Origin: Elusimicrobia bacterium UBA5214
Lineage (GTDB): Bacteria > Elusimicrobiota > UBA5214
Direction of reading: 5' to 3'
DNA: 64,000 bases
NCBI GenBank assembly: GCA_002412545.1
Contig: DHVG01000015.1
Coordinates: 19,750 to 83,749, forward strand
Of this stretch, positions 33,213 through 41,558 are shown piece after piece. The position numbers were made by a program, and so were the translations under genes. Below the pieces are notes generated by a model. That model worked only from the letters and a program-made list of their open reading frames with translations. It was not told where the DNA came from and searched no databases. Position 1 is the stretch's first letter. Each line of letters starts with the position of its first letter.

Positions 33213-34571
33213 TCAAAGTATCTTCAGCAGTTCTTCACCGAGTTTCCAGACATCACCGGCACCGAGAGTCAATACAATATCGCCGGGTTTGAGTTCTTTA
33301 ACTAACTTACTCACTTCCCCACTGCTAAACATATTTACATTCATACCTTTTTTCTTTATGGAATCATAAATAAGTTTTGCGGATATTCCGGGAAGTGGTT
33401 TTTCTCCTGCCGGGTAAATTTCCATCAACTTAATTATATCCGCTTGAGTAAAAGCTTGCCCGAATTCGTCAGCTAAAATTTTTGTTCTTGTATAGCGATG
33501 GGGTTGAAAAATAACAATTAATCTATTTTTTGCCCAGCGTTGTTTTATTGCCGAAAGAGTTGCCTTGATTTCACTCGGATGATGTCCATAATCATCAATT
33601 ACCGTGATGCTATTTTTCTCTCCTCTCACCTGTAAACGGCGTTCTATCCCTTTAAACCCGGCAAGTGCTTTCTTAATTACCGGGAAATTAATTTCCAAAT
33701 TTATCGCACAGGCAATTGCGGCTAAAGCGTTGGAAATATTATGTCTCCCCGGTAGATGTAAATTCACTTGACCAATTTTCTTCCCTTGAAAATAGACAGT
33801 AAATTTAGATTCCCAATTGTCGTAAATTATATCCTTCGCCATAAAATCAGCGTTATTTTCTAACCCATAAGTATAAAATTTCCGTTCAAGAGAAGACAGG
33901 ATTTTTCTTATTCCTGGGTCATCAAGACAAAGGATTGACCAACCGTAGAAAGGAACCTTATTGATAAACTGCACAAATGTATTTTCTAATTTTTCCATCG
34001 TTCCATAATGGTCAAGATGGTCATCATCAATATTAGTCACAATTGTAATCGTGGGTGAGATTTTCAAGAATGAACCATCACTTTCATCGGCTTCAGCAAC
34101 CAAAAAGTCACCTTTACCGAGTTTCGCTCCGGTATCCAGACCACGCAAACGTCCACCAACGACTAAAGTCGGGTCAAAATTTGCTTCGGAAAGAATCGTC
34201 CCAATTAAAGAAGTAGTCGTCGTTTTCCCATGTGTCCCGGCAATAGCAATTGTGTATTTCAAGCGGGCAAGTTCAGCGAGCATCTCCGCACGCGGAATTA
34301 CCGGTATTTTTTGTTCCAAAGCCGATAATACTTCCGGGTTATCTTTAGTAATTGCACTGGAAACAACAACTACTTGTACACCGGCAATATTTTCCCGCTT
34401 GTGCGCATAAAAAATCCTTGCTCCTAATTTTTTAAGTCGTTCGGTCACTTCGGTCTCTTTCAAATCCGAACCACTTATTTGGTAACCCAAATTCAATAGT
34501 ACTTCGGCAATACCTGACATACCCGAACCACCAATACCAACAAAATGAATTTTTTTAATTTTTTTAAACAT
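33213..34571 (-). CDS. murC: UDP-N-acetylmuramate--L-alanine ligase
   Basis: This 452-residue Mur ligase adds the first amino acid to UDP-MurNAc. It has the N-terminal Rossmann motif KIHFVGIGGSGMSGIAEVL, ATP-binding AIAGTHGKTTTTSLIG (about 110), VAEADESDGSFL, TNIDDDHLDHYG and IDDYGHHPSEIKATL. Complete and of normal length. It heads the split dcw cluster. The gap upstream is a GCTAAAACGC word tract. Confidence 0.97.
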   Translation of the reverse strand: MFKKIKKIHFVGIGGSGMSGIAEVLLNLGYQISGSDLKETEVTERLKKLGARIFYAHKRENIAGVQVVVVSSAITKDNPEVLSALEQKIPVIPRAEMLAELARLKYTIAIAGTHGKTTTTSLIGTILSEANFDPTLVVGGRLRGLDTGAKLGKGDFLVAEADESDGSFLKISPTITIVTNIDDDHLDHYGTMEKLENTFVQFINKVPFYGWSILCLDDPGIRKILSSLERKFYTYGLENNADFMAKDIIYDNWESKFTVYFQGKKIGQVNLHLPGRHNISNALAAIACAINLEINFPVIKKALAGFKGIERRLQVRGEKNSITVIDDYGHHPSEIKATLSAIKQRWAKNRLIVIFQPHRYTRTKILADEFGQAFTQADIIKLMEIYPAGEKPLPGISAKLIYDSIKKKGMNVNMFSSGEVSKLVKELKPGDIVLTLGAGDVWKLGEELLKIL

Positions 34572-34579
34572 TTTCTCAC

Positions 34580-34692
34580 CCGCTAAAACGCTAAAATAAC
34601 CGCCAAAACGCTAAACTTCCGCTAAAACGCAAAATGGTTTTCTTCGCAAAAACGCCAAAAAAACGCAAGTCGCCAAGAAATTTTTAGCGCTT
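34580..34692. repeat. GCTAAAACGC word-repeat tract
   Basis: CCGCTAAAACGCTAAA, CCGCCAAAACGCTAAA, CCGCTAAAACGCAAAA, GCAAAAACGCCAAA and later GCGCTTTTACGG, GCGCTTTCGCG. The last part is translated as the C-terminus (RESAKGP) of the adjacent SAM hydrolase gene. Confidence 0.75.
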
Positions 34693-35502
34693 TTACGGAC
34701 CTTTTGCGCTTTCGCGTTTTATTTCAAGAATTACTTTTTCTCCGGGTTTAATTCGCCATTGCTGAGCAAGATTATCTTCTCTCAGAGCAATTTCTAAAAA
34801 ACCAAAACTATCCCAGAGTAAACAAGGTTCACCTTTCTTTACTTCGCTATAGGATGAACTTAACCGACTGAAAATCTTATTTTTTATTCTTAAACTAAAA
34901 TTCTGTTCTAAAAGTTTACTAAACTCTTCCTGTGCAAAATTGCTTACTAAATTTCCAAAATGGTCAATATAGATTATTTTACCAATCCACCGATTATTCT
35001 GGTGGACAACTTCCGGGAAAGGTATCTTTTTAATTTTATCAATTTTTGGCCCAAAATTTTTTATTTTTTCTCCTTTAGCCAGCCAACCGACAACCGGGGC
35101 AAAAATATCTCTTCCTTGAAAAGTGTTACTTACTGGTTTTAAAAAATATTTTTCATTCTTTACTTCAATAATTTTTTCTGGTTTTTCTTTCTTTAATACC
35201 CAAGAAAGTATACCATTATCCGGAGCAAGAAAAAAATAATTTTTTGTTTTCACTAAAACAATTTTTCTTTTTCCACCGACTTCCGGGTCAACTACGGTCA
35301 CAAGAATTGTTCCTTGCGGAAAATATTTATAATTACACATTAAAAGAAAACTTGCCTCTTCAACTTGATATGGACGAACTTGATGACTTAAATCAATAAT
35401 TTCTGCTTCCGGAGAAATACTTTTGATTACTCCTTTCATTATTCCCGGAAAAGGTGAACCTTCACCAAAATCAGTGATTAAAACAATATACTTTCTAACC
35501 AT
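34693..35502 (-). CDS. S-adenosyl-L-methionine hydrolase (DUF62, SAM hydroxide adenosyltransferase)
   Basis: This 269-residue protein of the DUF62 family splits SAM to adenosine and methionine. It shows the N-terminal VLITDFGEGSPFPGIMKG, LVTVVDPEVGG, PDNGILSWVL, NTFQGRDIFAPVVGWLA and the C-terminal IYIDHFGNLVSNF domain. VDPEVG replaces the usual VDPGVG. It overlaps the start of the upstream THEP1 gene's 3' end by 25 nt, so the two are coupled. The last seven residues come from a word repeat. Confidence 0.9.
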   Translation of the reverse strand: MVRKYIVLITDFGEGSPFPGIMKGVIKSISPEAEIIDLSHQVRPYQVEEASFLLMCNYKYFPQGTILVTVVDPEVGGKRKIVLVKTKNYFFLAPDNGILSWVLKKEKPEKIIEVKNEKYFLKPVSNTFQGRDIFAPVVGWLAKGEKIKNFGPKIDKIKKIPFPEVVHQNNRWIGKIIYIDHFGNLVSNFAQEEFSKLLEQNFSLRIKNKIFSRLSSSYSEVKKGEPCLLWDSFGFLEIALREDNLAQQWRIKPGEKVILEIKRESAKGP

Positions 35503-36002
35503 TTCCGTGTTTTCAGTTTTATTTCAGGATAATTTTCTTTGTTTAAATACAATACCTCGGTATTGGCAAACTTTTTTATTTCATCAGTGAACGGTTGCGA
35601 ATGTAACCTGATGGTTGCTAAAACTTTCTTCTCCGAATTTAAACATTTAACTAAAATTTCACGGAATTTATCGGAAAAGATTTCCATCTGTCCGATTTCG
35701 TCAATCACAATCACTTCTTTTTTTGCTAATGCTTCTTCCAGTGCTTCCACCCCGACTTTTTCCAATGCTTTCAAATCAATACCATATTTACCTAATTTCG
35801 CTTGCCCTTTCATCTTTTTCTGAGCAAGAATTGCCTCTTGATTAGAAAAAGTTTTCAAAAGAAATCCCCAGCGTTCACCTTCTTTACGAAATTCTTCGGT
35901 ATAAAAACCACCAATCTTCTCCCAGTAAGGCAAACAAACCTCTTTAATCAGTGTCGTTTTCCCTACTCGCGGATTACCACTAATAAACAGATTCTTCTTC
36001 AT
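35478..36002 (-). CDS. THEP1-type nucleoside-triphosphatase
   Basis: This 174-residue P-loop NTPase has NLFISGNPRVGKTTLIKEV (Walker A, about 5-20), GGFYTEEFRKEGERWGF (the family GFxTxE motif) and EVIVIDEIGQMEIFSDKF (Walker B, about 96). THEP1 proteins hydrolyse NTPs with broad specificity; the biological role is unknown. Length is normal. It is coupled with the downstream SAM hydrolase by a 25-nt overlap. Confidence 0.9.
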   Translation of the reverse strand: MKKNLFISGNPRVGKTTLIKEVCLPYWEKIGGFYTEEFRKEGERWGFLLKTFSNQEAILAQKKMKGQAKLGKYGIDLKALEKVGVEALEEALAKKEVIVIDEIGQMEIFSDKFREILVKCLNSEKKVLATIRLHSQPFTDEIKKFANTEVLYLNKENYPEIKLKTRKWLESILF

Positions 36003-36043
36003 AGTTCGGTTTACTCACTATGATCCTGAGCCTTGCCGAAGGG

Positions 36044-36922
36044 TCATTTCACTCCCCATAATTTATGTTTTTGACGAATAACACGCACATCGTTTAAACT
36101 ATTCTTCGCTAAAGTAGCCCAAGAAAGTATTCTTTTTCTTTCCGGTGGATATACCCCACGCCTCTTCGGCCATGCCTCGTCGGCGGGTCGCCGATGAGGT
36201 GACGGGTCGCCGATGAGGCGACCGTTACTCGGTGTAACCGGCTGTAAAACTAAAGGTATTTCCGGATCAACCGTTTTAATTAAATTTATACTCTTTTTTA
36301 TTTCTTCGTCAAGAGTTTTTTTTGTCAAAACAATTTTTACAAAAATTTTTACTGGTTGGCTGGTTGGCTGGTTGGCTAATTTACTAATTTGTTCATCCTT
36401 CGTCCCGACGGAACCGTCGGGACTACGGAGAACGGACAAAAAGTCATAATGTTCAGAAAATAAATCCTTCCCGGTAGCACTGGGCAGTTTTATATCCATC
36501 GCAATAAAATCTATTAAACTAACAATTTTTTTTAATTCTTGCGGTAAAGTTCCATTTGTCTCCAGATATATTTTTAATCCTAACTTTTTAATCTGGGGGA
36601 CTAATTCTTCTAAAAAATTTACCTGTAATAACGGTTCCCCACCAGTTACTGACACCGAGTGGAAGTAACCTAAGTTATGAGTTATGAATGATGAATTATG
36701 AGTTAAAAGGTCGATTAAATCTTTACTAGAAACCGGATTTATTATTTCTTGTTTTTCACCTTCCACTTTACACTTTACACTTTTCACTTTGCTTTCTGGA
36801 GTATCACAATAATCACAATCTAAATTACATCCAGCAAAACGGATAAAAATCTGTTTTACTCCTTGGTATATTCCTTCCCCTTGTAAAGAAGTAAAGATTT
36901 CGTTTATATAGGCTGATTGCAT
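36044..36922 (-). CDS. queE: 7-carboxy-7-deazaguanine synthase with several repeat-encoded insertions
   Basis: Radical SAM enzyme of queuosine/7-deazaguanine synthesis. It shows the N-terminal INEIFTSLQGEG, cluster motif FAGCNLDCDYCDTP (CX3CX2C), SVTGGEPLLQ, YLETNGTLP and FIAMDIKLPSATG. I use ATG at 36922 (292 residues); the frame is open to 37099 but the extra 59 codons come from repeats. Relatives have about 210-240 residues. Five repeat-derived stretches account for the excess: KVKSVKCKVEGEK, LLTHNSSFITHNL, RSPDGSVGTKDE, LANQPTSQP and GRLIGDPSPHRRPADEAW. Other queuosine genes are not in the window. Confidence 0.9.
   Translation of the reverse strand: MQSAYINEIFTSLQGEGIYQGVKQIFIRFAGCNLDCDYCDTPESKVKSVKCKVEGEKQEIINPVSSKDLIDLLTHNSSFITHNLGYFHSVSVTGGEPLLQVNFLEELVPQIKKLGLKIYLETNGTLPQELKKIVSLIDFIAMDIKLPSATGKDLFSEHYDFLSVLRSPDGSVGTKDEQISKLANQPTSQPVKIFVKIVLTKKTLDEEIKKSINLIKTVDPEIPLVLQPVTPSNGRLIGDPSPHRRPADEAWPKRRGVYPPERKRILSWATLAKNSLNDVRVIRQKHKLWGVK
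36159..36226. repeat. Composite palindromic/tandem element inside queE
   Basis: Two tandem 19-bp units GGGTCGCCGATGAGG(T/C)GAC at 36185..36203 and 36204..36222, preceded by the near-inverse GCCTCGTCGGCGG. It encodes SNGRLIGDPSPHRRPADE before the C-terminal segment. Confidence 0.85.
36353..36376. repeat. TGGTTGGC x3 tandem repeat inside queE
   Basis: Three perfect 8-mers, 24 nt in total, so the array is frame-neutral. It is translated as LANQPTSQP. Single-unit gain or loss would shift the frame. Confidence 0.9.
36402..36423. repeat. Perfect 10-bp palindrome inside queE
   Basis: GTCCCGACGG, AA, CCGTCGGGAC. It encodes SPDGSVG and is followed by an ACGGAGAACGGA word as in the xer insertion. Confidence 0.85.
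36673..36705. repeat. ATGAGTT/ATGAATT heptamer repeat inside queE
   Basis: Five degenerate 7-mers, translated as LTHNSSFITHN just before the SVTGGEP motif. The same word type ends fdhA (3226..3258). Confidence 0.8.
36757..36790. repeat. CACTTTA heptamer repeat inside queE
   Basis: Tandem CACTTTA/CACTTTT units translated as KVKSVKCKVEG right after the cluster motif. Related to the CACCTTA repeat in tyrA. Confidence 0.8.
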
Positions 36923-37012
36923 TTTTGTATTCCGAATTTTACGAATGAAGCTCTCCGCCCCAAGGAACGGAGTATCTGAGCGAAATTCTTCCGAAGCACA
37001 CCCCCAGTTTTG

Positions 37013-37150
37013 TCGGTAGACCATGCCTGCACCTGTGAAGCCTGCACAGGTATCGCAGGCACAGGTGTGAAGCCTGCACAGGTATCGTCGGTAGACCATG
37101 ACCTATCGGCAGGCACAGGTGTGAAGCCCGCACAGGTGTCGACCTATCGG
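37013..37150. repeat. Large nested TCGGTAGACCAT..ACCTATCGG repeat (filled, with an empty copy inside)
   Basis: Outer ends TCGGTAGACCATG (37013) and ACCTATCGG (to 37150). The interior has GCCTGCACAGGT-type modules repeated about three times (CAGGCACAGGTGTGAAGCC) and a complete empty 22-mer at 37088..37109. No gene; it lies upstream of queE. Confidence 0.85.
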
Positions 37151-37164
37151 CAAGCAAAACTAAG

Positions 37165-37231
37165 CGGGGGTGTTCTCCTCGCCATTTCCACCCTCTGTAG
37201 CAGAGGGGTATTCTGGCGAAGGAGAATAACC
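37165..37231. repeat. Palindromic repeat upstream of queE
   Basis: GGTGTTCTCCTCGCCATTTCC against GGCGAAGGAGAATAACC, with inner CCCTCTG..CAGAGGG (perfect). It is another nested dyad: an outer TCTCCTCGCCA/TGGCGAAGGAGA pair encloses a second stem. Confidence 0.75.
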
Positions 37232-37279
37232 GCGAATTCGCCGAAAAAAAATTATTCGTATTATTCGCTGGGGTTAGTT

Positions 37280-38500
37280 TTATTCAGGAACCTTGGTAAG
37301 GACAAAAAGACCACAACACATAAAAAAAAGAAGCATCCCTACCGCTATCCGATATCTAACTATCCCTAAAGGTTCAAAAATGAATACGGTCAATCCCCAG
37401 ATAAGCGGTCCGATTACGGTAGCGAACTTTTCGGTCAACCCATAAAGACCAAAAAATTCACCTAACTTTTCCGTTGGCGAAACTTTTACTAATAATGCTC
37501 TTGCACTTACCCATACCGAACCTAAACATATCCCGGCTAACGGTCCGACAAACCAGAATAAAAACGGACTAAAACTTACTACGGCTAAACTTAAAGTAAA
37601 ACACCAGCCAAGAAGAACACCAATCAGTGTTTTCCGTGGACCAATTCTATCACAGATAAAACCACAGAAATAAGAACCGACCACCGCAAAAGAAGTAGAA
37701 GTAATCAAAAAATAAACAATCTGCGTATCAGTCATTTGGATAACTTTCTTTGTATAAACCGCCATAAAAACAATAATTGTATTAGTTGCATCCGAATAGA
37801 TAAAGTTTGCCAGAAGAAAAGTAAAAACTGCTGGATATTTTCTTGCATTAACAAAAGTGTTAATTAATTTTTTTACTGCCGCAAAAAAATGGTGATGTAT
37901 TCTTTCCCAATCAATCTTTTTCTCTTTTGCATCTTTTACTATGAAAAAACAAGGTAAAGAAAAAAGTAAAAATAATACTGCGGTCGGAATAAATGCTCCA
38001 CTCCGTCCACCCCGGAGAACAAAAGGTTTCACCATCAGAAGTCCTAAAATTGCTCCCAGGTAACCCATCGCTACTCCGTAACCGGAAACTTTACCCAGAT
38101 GCGTTTCCTCACCGGCAACCTGTGGTAATAAAGCATCATAAAAAACTAAACTTGAATGGTAACCATAATTAGCAATCCCAAAAAAAATTAGTCCAAGAAA
38201 TAAGTGGTCAAAGACCCCAATTAAACCGGTAAAAATCACACTGATTAAAGTGAAAAAAATTAAGAACGGCATCCTTCGTTCATATCCGTCAGAAAGTATG
38301 CCTAAGATTGGAAGCGAAAAAATAATCAGTAAGGTAGATATTCCTAAAGCGCTACTGTAAAGAATATCACGCCCCCCTTTATCCACGGTTACCCAAAGAG
38401 CAAAATATAAGGAAACAATATTCATTGAAAAAATTGTATTTGCAAAATCAAAGAGCGACCAGGAAAATATTGTTAGACCTTTAGAAGTTTGCATATTCAA
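37280..38500 (-). CDS. MFS transporter, UMF1/Atg22-like
   Basis: This 406-residue inner-membrane protein has about 12 predicted membrane segments. The opening FSWSLFDFANTIFSMNIVSLYFALW matches the UMF1 family motif (Y/F-DFAN). A central hydrophilic loop (DAKEKKIDWERIHHHF) separates the two halves. Substrate is unknown; Atg22 relatives export amino acids from vacuoles. It overlaps the 3' end of the sugar-phosphate isomerase-like gene by 4 nt, so the genes are coupled. Confidence 0.88.
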   Translation of the reverse strand: MNMQTSKGLTIFSWSLFDFANTIFSMNIVSLYFALWVTVDKGGRDILYSSALGISTLLIIFSLPILGILSDGYERRMPFLIFFTLISVIFTGLIGVFDHLFLGLIFFGIANYGYHSSLVFYDALLPQVAGEETHLGKVSGYGVAMGYLGAILGLLMVKPFVLRGGRSGAFIPTAVLFLLFSLPCFFIVKDAKEKKIDWERIHHHFFAAVKKLINTFVNARKYPAVFTFLLANFIYSDATNTIIVFMAVYTKKVIQMTDTQIVYFLITSTSFAVVGSYFCGFICDRIGPRKTLIGVLLGWCFTLSLAVVSFSPFLFWFVGPLAGICLGSVWVSARALLVKVSPTEKLGEFFGLYGLTEKFATVIGPLIWGLTVFIFEPLGIVRYRIAVGMLLFFMCCGLFVLTKVPE

Positions 38501-39312
38501 TTTGAGGTGACCACTTCAAGGATTTTATCTAAATTTTTTTTACTTTCTTTTGTTCCCCATTCATCGTTCTGATAATATTGAATTTCATGCACAATCATTC
38601 CGGAAAAATTTTTCAAGTAAGAAAGGATAGATTGATAATTAATATTCCCCATTCCGACCGGCAAATGTTCATCTTTTTTACCATGATTATCGCTAATATG
38701 GATACATTTTATTTTTTCTCTTAAAGATTCTATAGTTTTCTCTATTCCCCATGAACAATGAGCATGACCAATATCTAGACAGACATCTAACTTACATCCT
38801 TCAACTAAAGAAAGAAAATCATCAAGGTTTTCTTCCCAATCATTAAAATCTACCCCACAATTCTCTAAAACAACAGTTACTCCTTTTCCCTTCCCATATT
38901 GATTCACTTCACTAATTGCCTCTTTGGCTAATTGGTAGATATACTCTTTTACCTGAGCAAGACGAGAAGGCGTTTTCGGTGGATGGACAACAACAATTTC
39001 TCCATTTAACTCTTTTGTTAAATCAATCGCTGCTTTTGTTTGTCGGATTGATTCCTTTCGTATTCCTGGATTTACACTACCAAGGTCTATCCCAAACAGC
39101 GGACTATGTAAAGTATATACGAGTTCGTTTTCGGTTAATATTTTTTTTAATTTTTCTCTTTCTTTATCCGCAAATAAATCCGGATGACAAAAAGGGACAT
39201 CAGCCCAAATTTCTACTCCTGCAAAACTATTCTCCCGAGCGAAAACTATTGCCTGGAACACATCTTTACTCAAAAAGAAATTACTCATCGCTAAACCAAT
39301 AATTGCCATCAA
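38497..39312 (-). CDS. Sugar phosphate isomerase/epimerase-like TIM barrel (xylose isomerase-like)
   Basis: This 271-residue AP-endonuclease-2-type TIM barrel has an N-terminal FAGVEIWADVPFCHP, then YTLHSPLFGIDLGSVNPGIR, IVVVHPPKTPS, VVLENCGVDFNDWEENL, VCLDIGHAHCSWG, CIHISDNHGKKDEHLPVGMGNINY and IVHEIQY. The His/Glu/Asp metal ligands are present. The specific substrate is unknown, as is usual in this family. It overlaps its neighbours on both sides by 4 nt (flavodoxin gene upstream, MFS gene downstream), forming a tight three-gene operon. Confidence 0.87.
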   Translation of the reverse strand: MMAIIGLAMSNFFLSKDVFQAIVFARENSFAGVEIWADVPFCHPDLFADKEREKLKKILTENELVYTLHSPLFGIDLGSVNPGIRKESIRQTKAAIDLTKELNGEIVVVHPPKTPSRLAQVKEYIYQLAKEAISEVNQYGKGKGVTVVLENCGVDFNDWEENLDDFLSLVEGCKLDVCLDIGHAHCSWGIEKTIESLREKIKCIHISDNHGKKDEHLPVGMGNINYQSILSYLKNFSGMIVHEIQYYQNDEWGTKESKKNLDKILEVVTSN

Positions 39313-39791
39313 CTTTTCCCCTTAAGTTTCAACACAAGTTCAGCGACCCGCCTGCCGAGTTCTTCACATTCTCTTTCGGCTCTCTTATTTGGTTTACCAA
39401 TGCTCACCGGACCATAATGGTCACCATCAAATGCACCTTGAATAACCATCCCGTGAATAAGAAATGCTTCCAAAATAGAAAAAATCGTTGTTTCATTACC
39501 ACCACCAATATTTGCTGAAGAAGTGAACGCACCACCCACCTTACCGACCAGTTCACCATGATATTTCACACTTTCATCAATCAGTTTCTTAATCGGTGCA
39601 GCCAGTGTTCCGTAATATGTTGGTGAACCAATAATAATCCCGTCTGCCTCTAATAAATCTTCAATATTCGTCTGCTCAACTCTTTTCAATTCTACTTCTA
39701 CATTTTCAGTTTCCGCACCTTTTTTCACCATTTTAGCCATTTCTTCGGTATTCCCGCTTGCCGAATAATAAATAATTAATACTTTTGCCAT
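39309..39791 (-). CDS. Flavodoxin/WrbA-like NAD(P)H:quinone oxidoreductase
   Basis: This 160-residue protein has a flavodoxin fold with the FMN phosphate loop IIYYSASGNTEEMAKMV (residues 6-22), IIIGSPTYYGTLAAPIKKLID (about 72) and GGAFTSSANIGGGNETT (about 106). It resembles WrbA and should reduce quinones by two electrons or carry electrons. It starts the three-gene operon with the isomerase-like and MFS genes. Confidence 0.9.
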   Translation of the reverse strand: MAKVLIIYYSASGNTEEMAKMVKKGAETENVEVELKRVEQTNIEDLLEADGIIIGSPTYYGTLAAPIKKLIDESVKYHGELVGKVGGAFTSSANIGGGNETTIFSILEAFLIHGMVIQGAFDGDHYGPVSIGKPNKRAERECEELGRRVAELVLKLKGKS

Positions 39792-39827
39792 CCTGTCACC
39801 CCCCTCTGCGATAAAAGGTTAAGTTAA

Positions 39828-39922
39828 GAGTTTCGGGAATCTCTCCGAACGACATCAGAGTTTCTGACGCTTTTTGTCTTTGGTCAGAAAATCATAGAGT
39901 GAGGAGAGGGTTCCCGAAACTC
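39828..39922. mobile_element. 95-bp MITE-like element with 12-bp terminal inverted repeats
   Basis: Perfect TIRs GAGTTTCGGGAA (39828..39839) and TTCCCGAAACTC (39911..39922). The body shares GAACGACATCAGAGTTT and GACGCTT..GGTCA-AAAATCAT..GAGTGA with 29008..29217. It is non-coding and may act with an unseen transposase. Confidence 0.85.
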
Positions 39923-39939
39923 CAATCTTTCGTTTAATT

Positions 39940-40371
39940 TTATCTCAATAATAATATTCCAGCCAGAATCAACAAAACCCCTACTAATTTTGTTAAAGTA
40001 ATCGCTTCACTTAAAAAAATTATTCCGGTAAGAAAAGAAACTAAAGGATACGCACCAGCAATTGGTACCACTTTAGAAACTTCACCACTTCTTAATGCCC
40101 TATAAAAACATATCTGTCCAACAAAACTGGCTAACAAACCGCTAACTAAAAGAAAAAATATTGCCATCCAATCTGCCTTTACCGCTTTGATGAGATATTC
40201 ACTTTTTACGGTAACTAACACAATTGCCCCGAGAAGTACACCTGAAGAACGTAAAAGAAGTCCGGAAAAAGTATCTATCCTTGACAATCCTAATTTCTCC
40301 AAAACTGGCACTAAACCCCAGATACAAGCAGTTAAAACTGCCCAGTAAAATGTATTCGTCATTTTCATCAT
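39940..40371 (-). CDS. EamA-family membrane protein, single-domain
   Basis: This 143-residue protein has about five membrane segments and one EamA repeat (YWAVLTACIWGLVPVLEKLGL.. and the C-terminal AGAYPLVSFLTGIIFLSEAITLTKLVGVLLILAGILLL). Most EamA transporters carry two such repeats (about 290 residues); this half-length form must work as a dimer, as small multidrug-type proteins do. Substrate unknown. No clear partner lies next to it. Confidence 0.87.
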   Translation of the reverse strand: MMKMTNTFYWAVLTACIWGLVPVLEKLGLSRIDTFSGLLLRSSGVLLGAIVLVTVKSEYLIKAVKADWMAIFFLLVSGLLASFVGQICFYRALRSGEVSKVVPIAGAYPLVSFLTGIIFLSEAITLTKLVGVLLILAGILLLR

Positions 40372-40429
40372 TCCTTTCTTAAAAATAGTCTAATCTACCA
40401 AAATTTTCAAGTTGTAAACATCTGTTTTT

Positions 40430-41542
40430 TTAATTAACACTTCTTCCGGCAAGAACAATTTTTACAATTTCAGAACGAGAAAAAAGACGCATTGGTGGTC
40501 CCCAAGTGCCGGTACCTGAGGTGGTATAAATGAAAGACGAGCTAGCGGAATATAAACCAAAAGGATATTTGAAAACAAGTAAAATGATTAAATTCATTGG
40601 TAGAATCTGTCCCGCATGTGTATGCCCAGATAATTGTAAATCAACACCCATTCCTATCGCTTTTTTAAAATTCTTTGGCTGATGAGAAAGGAGAATTATC
40701 GGCTTCCCCTGCTCACATTTCTGTATCGCTGATACCAAATCTGCACCGACCCCGGCAAAACTTTTTCCGGTATCATCATCAACACCAACAATTTCTATTG
40801 AATTGGCAACGGTTACTTTTTCATTCCTTAAAATGCTAAATCCGCATTTTTTAGCGATGGTTAAAAAATTATCCATACCGGCATAAAATTCATGATTCCC
40901 GGTAATTGCATAAATACCATATTTTGATTTTAACCTCTTCAAAACTTCACAAAATCCTTCAAATCTACGAATATCCTGGTCAATTAAATCACCGGTAATT
41001 ACGATTAAATCCGGATTAAGTTCATTTGTTCTTTCAACGATTCTCTGCAACCACTTCTCAGATTTCAAAATGCCTAAATGTAAATCGGATAGTTGAACAA
41101 TGGAAAAACCGGACAATTTTGGATTTATTTTTTCAATTGGAATTTTTATCTCTTTAATTTCTAGTGGCCGGGAAGCATTGTATAGCGATAAACCCGAAGT
41201 AACCAATACTAAAAAAAGAGCAAGCAAAGTCATAAACTTGCTTGGTTCAGAAAAAAACAACTGCGCAATATCTTTTAAAACAAATATCGTAAAAGCAATT
41301 GCTATAACTCCCAACCAGAGAGCACCGAAATAAACCAACGGATAAACCGTTATGCGTCGGCTTAAAATTTCACCGACTAAAAACGATAAACCAGCGATGA
41401 AAAAAAATATTTTCAGGTAATTACGAACAGTAAGAGGAATGCCCAAACCGCTTACAATCCGGCTATAAACATAATAATTTATTCCAAAATATATTGATGA
41501 GAATACTAAAAGAAAAAAAATAAAAATAATATTTCTTGACAT
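40430..41542 (-). CDS. Membrane-anchored metallophosphoesterase (YkuE/YaeI-like)
   Basis: This 370-residue protein has four membrane segments in the first ~125 residues, then a calcineurin-type phosphoesterase domain: FSIVQLSDLHLGIL, LIVITGDLID, YAITGNHEFYAG, PIILLSHQP and LQLSGHTHAGQI, all dinuclear metal-binding motifs. Relatives act on lipid substrates such as UDP-diacylglucosamine or are of unknown role. The catalytic domain probably lies at the membrane surface. It follows the ABC genes by 17 nt. Confidence 0.9.
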   Translation of the reverse strand: MSRNIIFIFFLLVFSSIYFGINYYVYSRIVSGLGIPLTVRNYLKIFFFIAGLSFLVGEILSRRITVYPLVYFGALWLGVIAIAFTIFVLKDIAQLFFSEPSKFMTLLALFLVLVTSGLSLYNASRPLEIKEIKIPIEKINPKLSGFSIVQLSDLHLGILKSEKWLQRIVERTNELNPDLIVITGDLIDQDIRRFEGFCEVLKRLKSKYGIYAITGNHEFYAGMDNFLTIAKKCGFSILRNEKVTVANSIEIVGVDDDTGKSFAGVGADLVSAIQKCEQGKPIILLSHQPKNFKKAIGMGVDLQLSGHTHAGQILPMNLIILLVFKYPFGLYSASSSFIYTTSGTGTWGPPMRLFSRSEIVKIVLAGRSVN

Positions 41543-41558
41543 TACTTTAGAAATATTT

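Noticed and set aside
37013..37150. CRISPR array
   Set aside because: Modules repeat irregularly, spacers are themselves palindromic repeat pieces, there is no constant spacer length, and no cas genes are nearby.
36904..37369. Several overlapping open frames on both strands in the repeat array upstream of queE
   Set aside because: Their translations are repeats of MVYR/HLCLP-type peptides produced by the palindromic array; no ribosome sites or family match.
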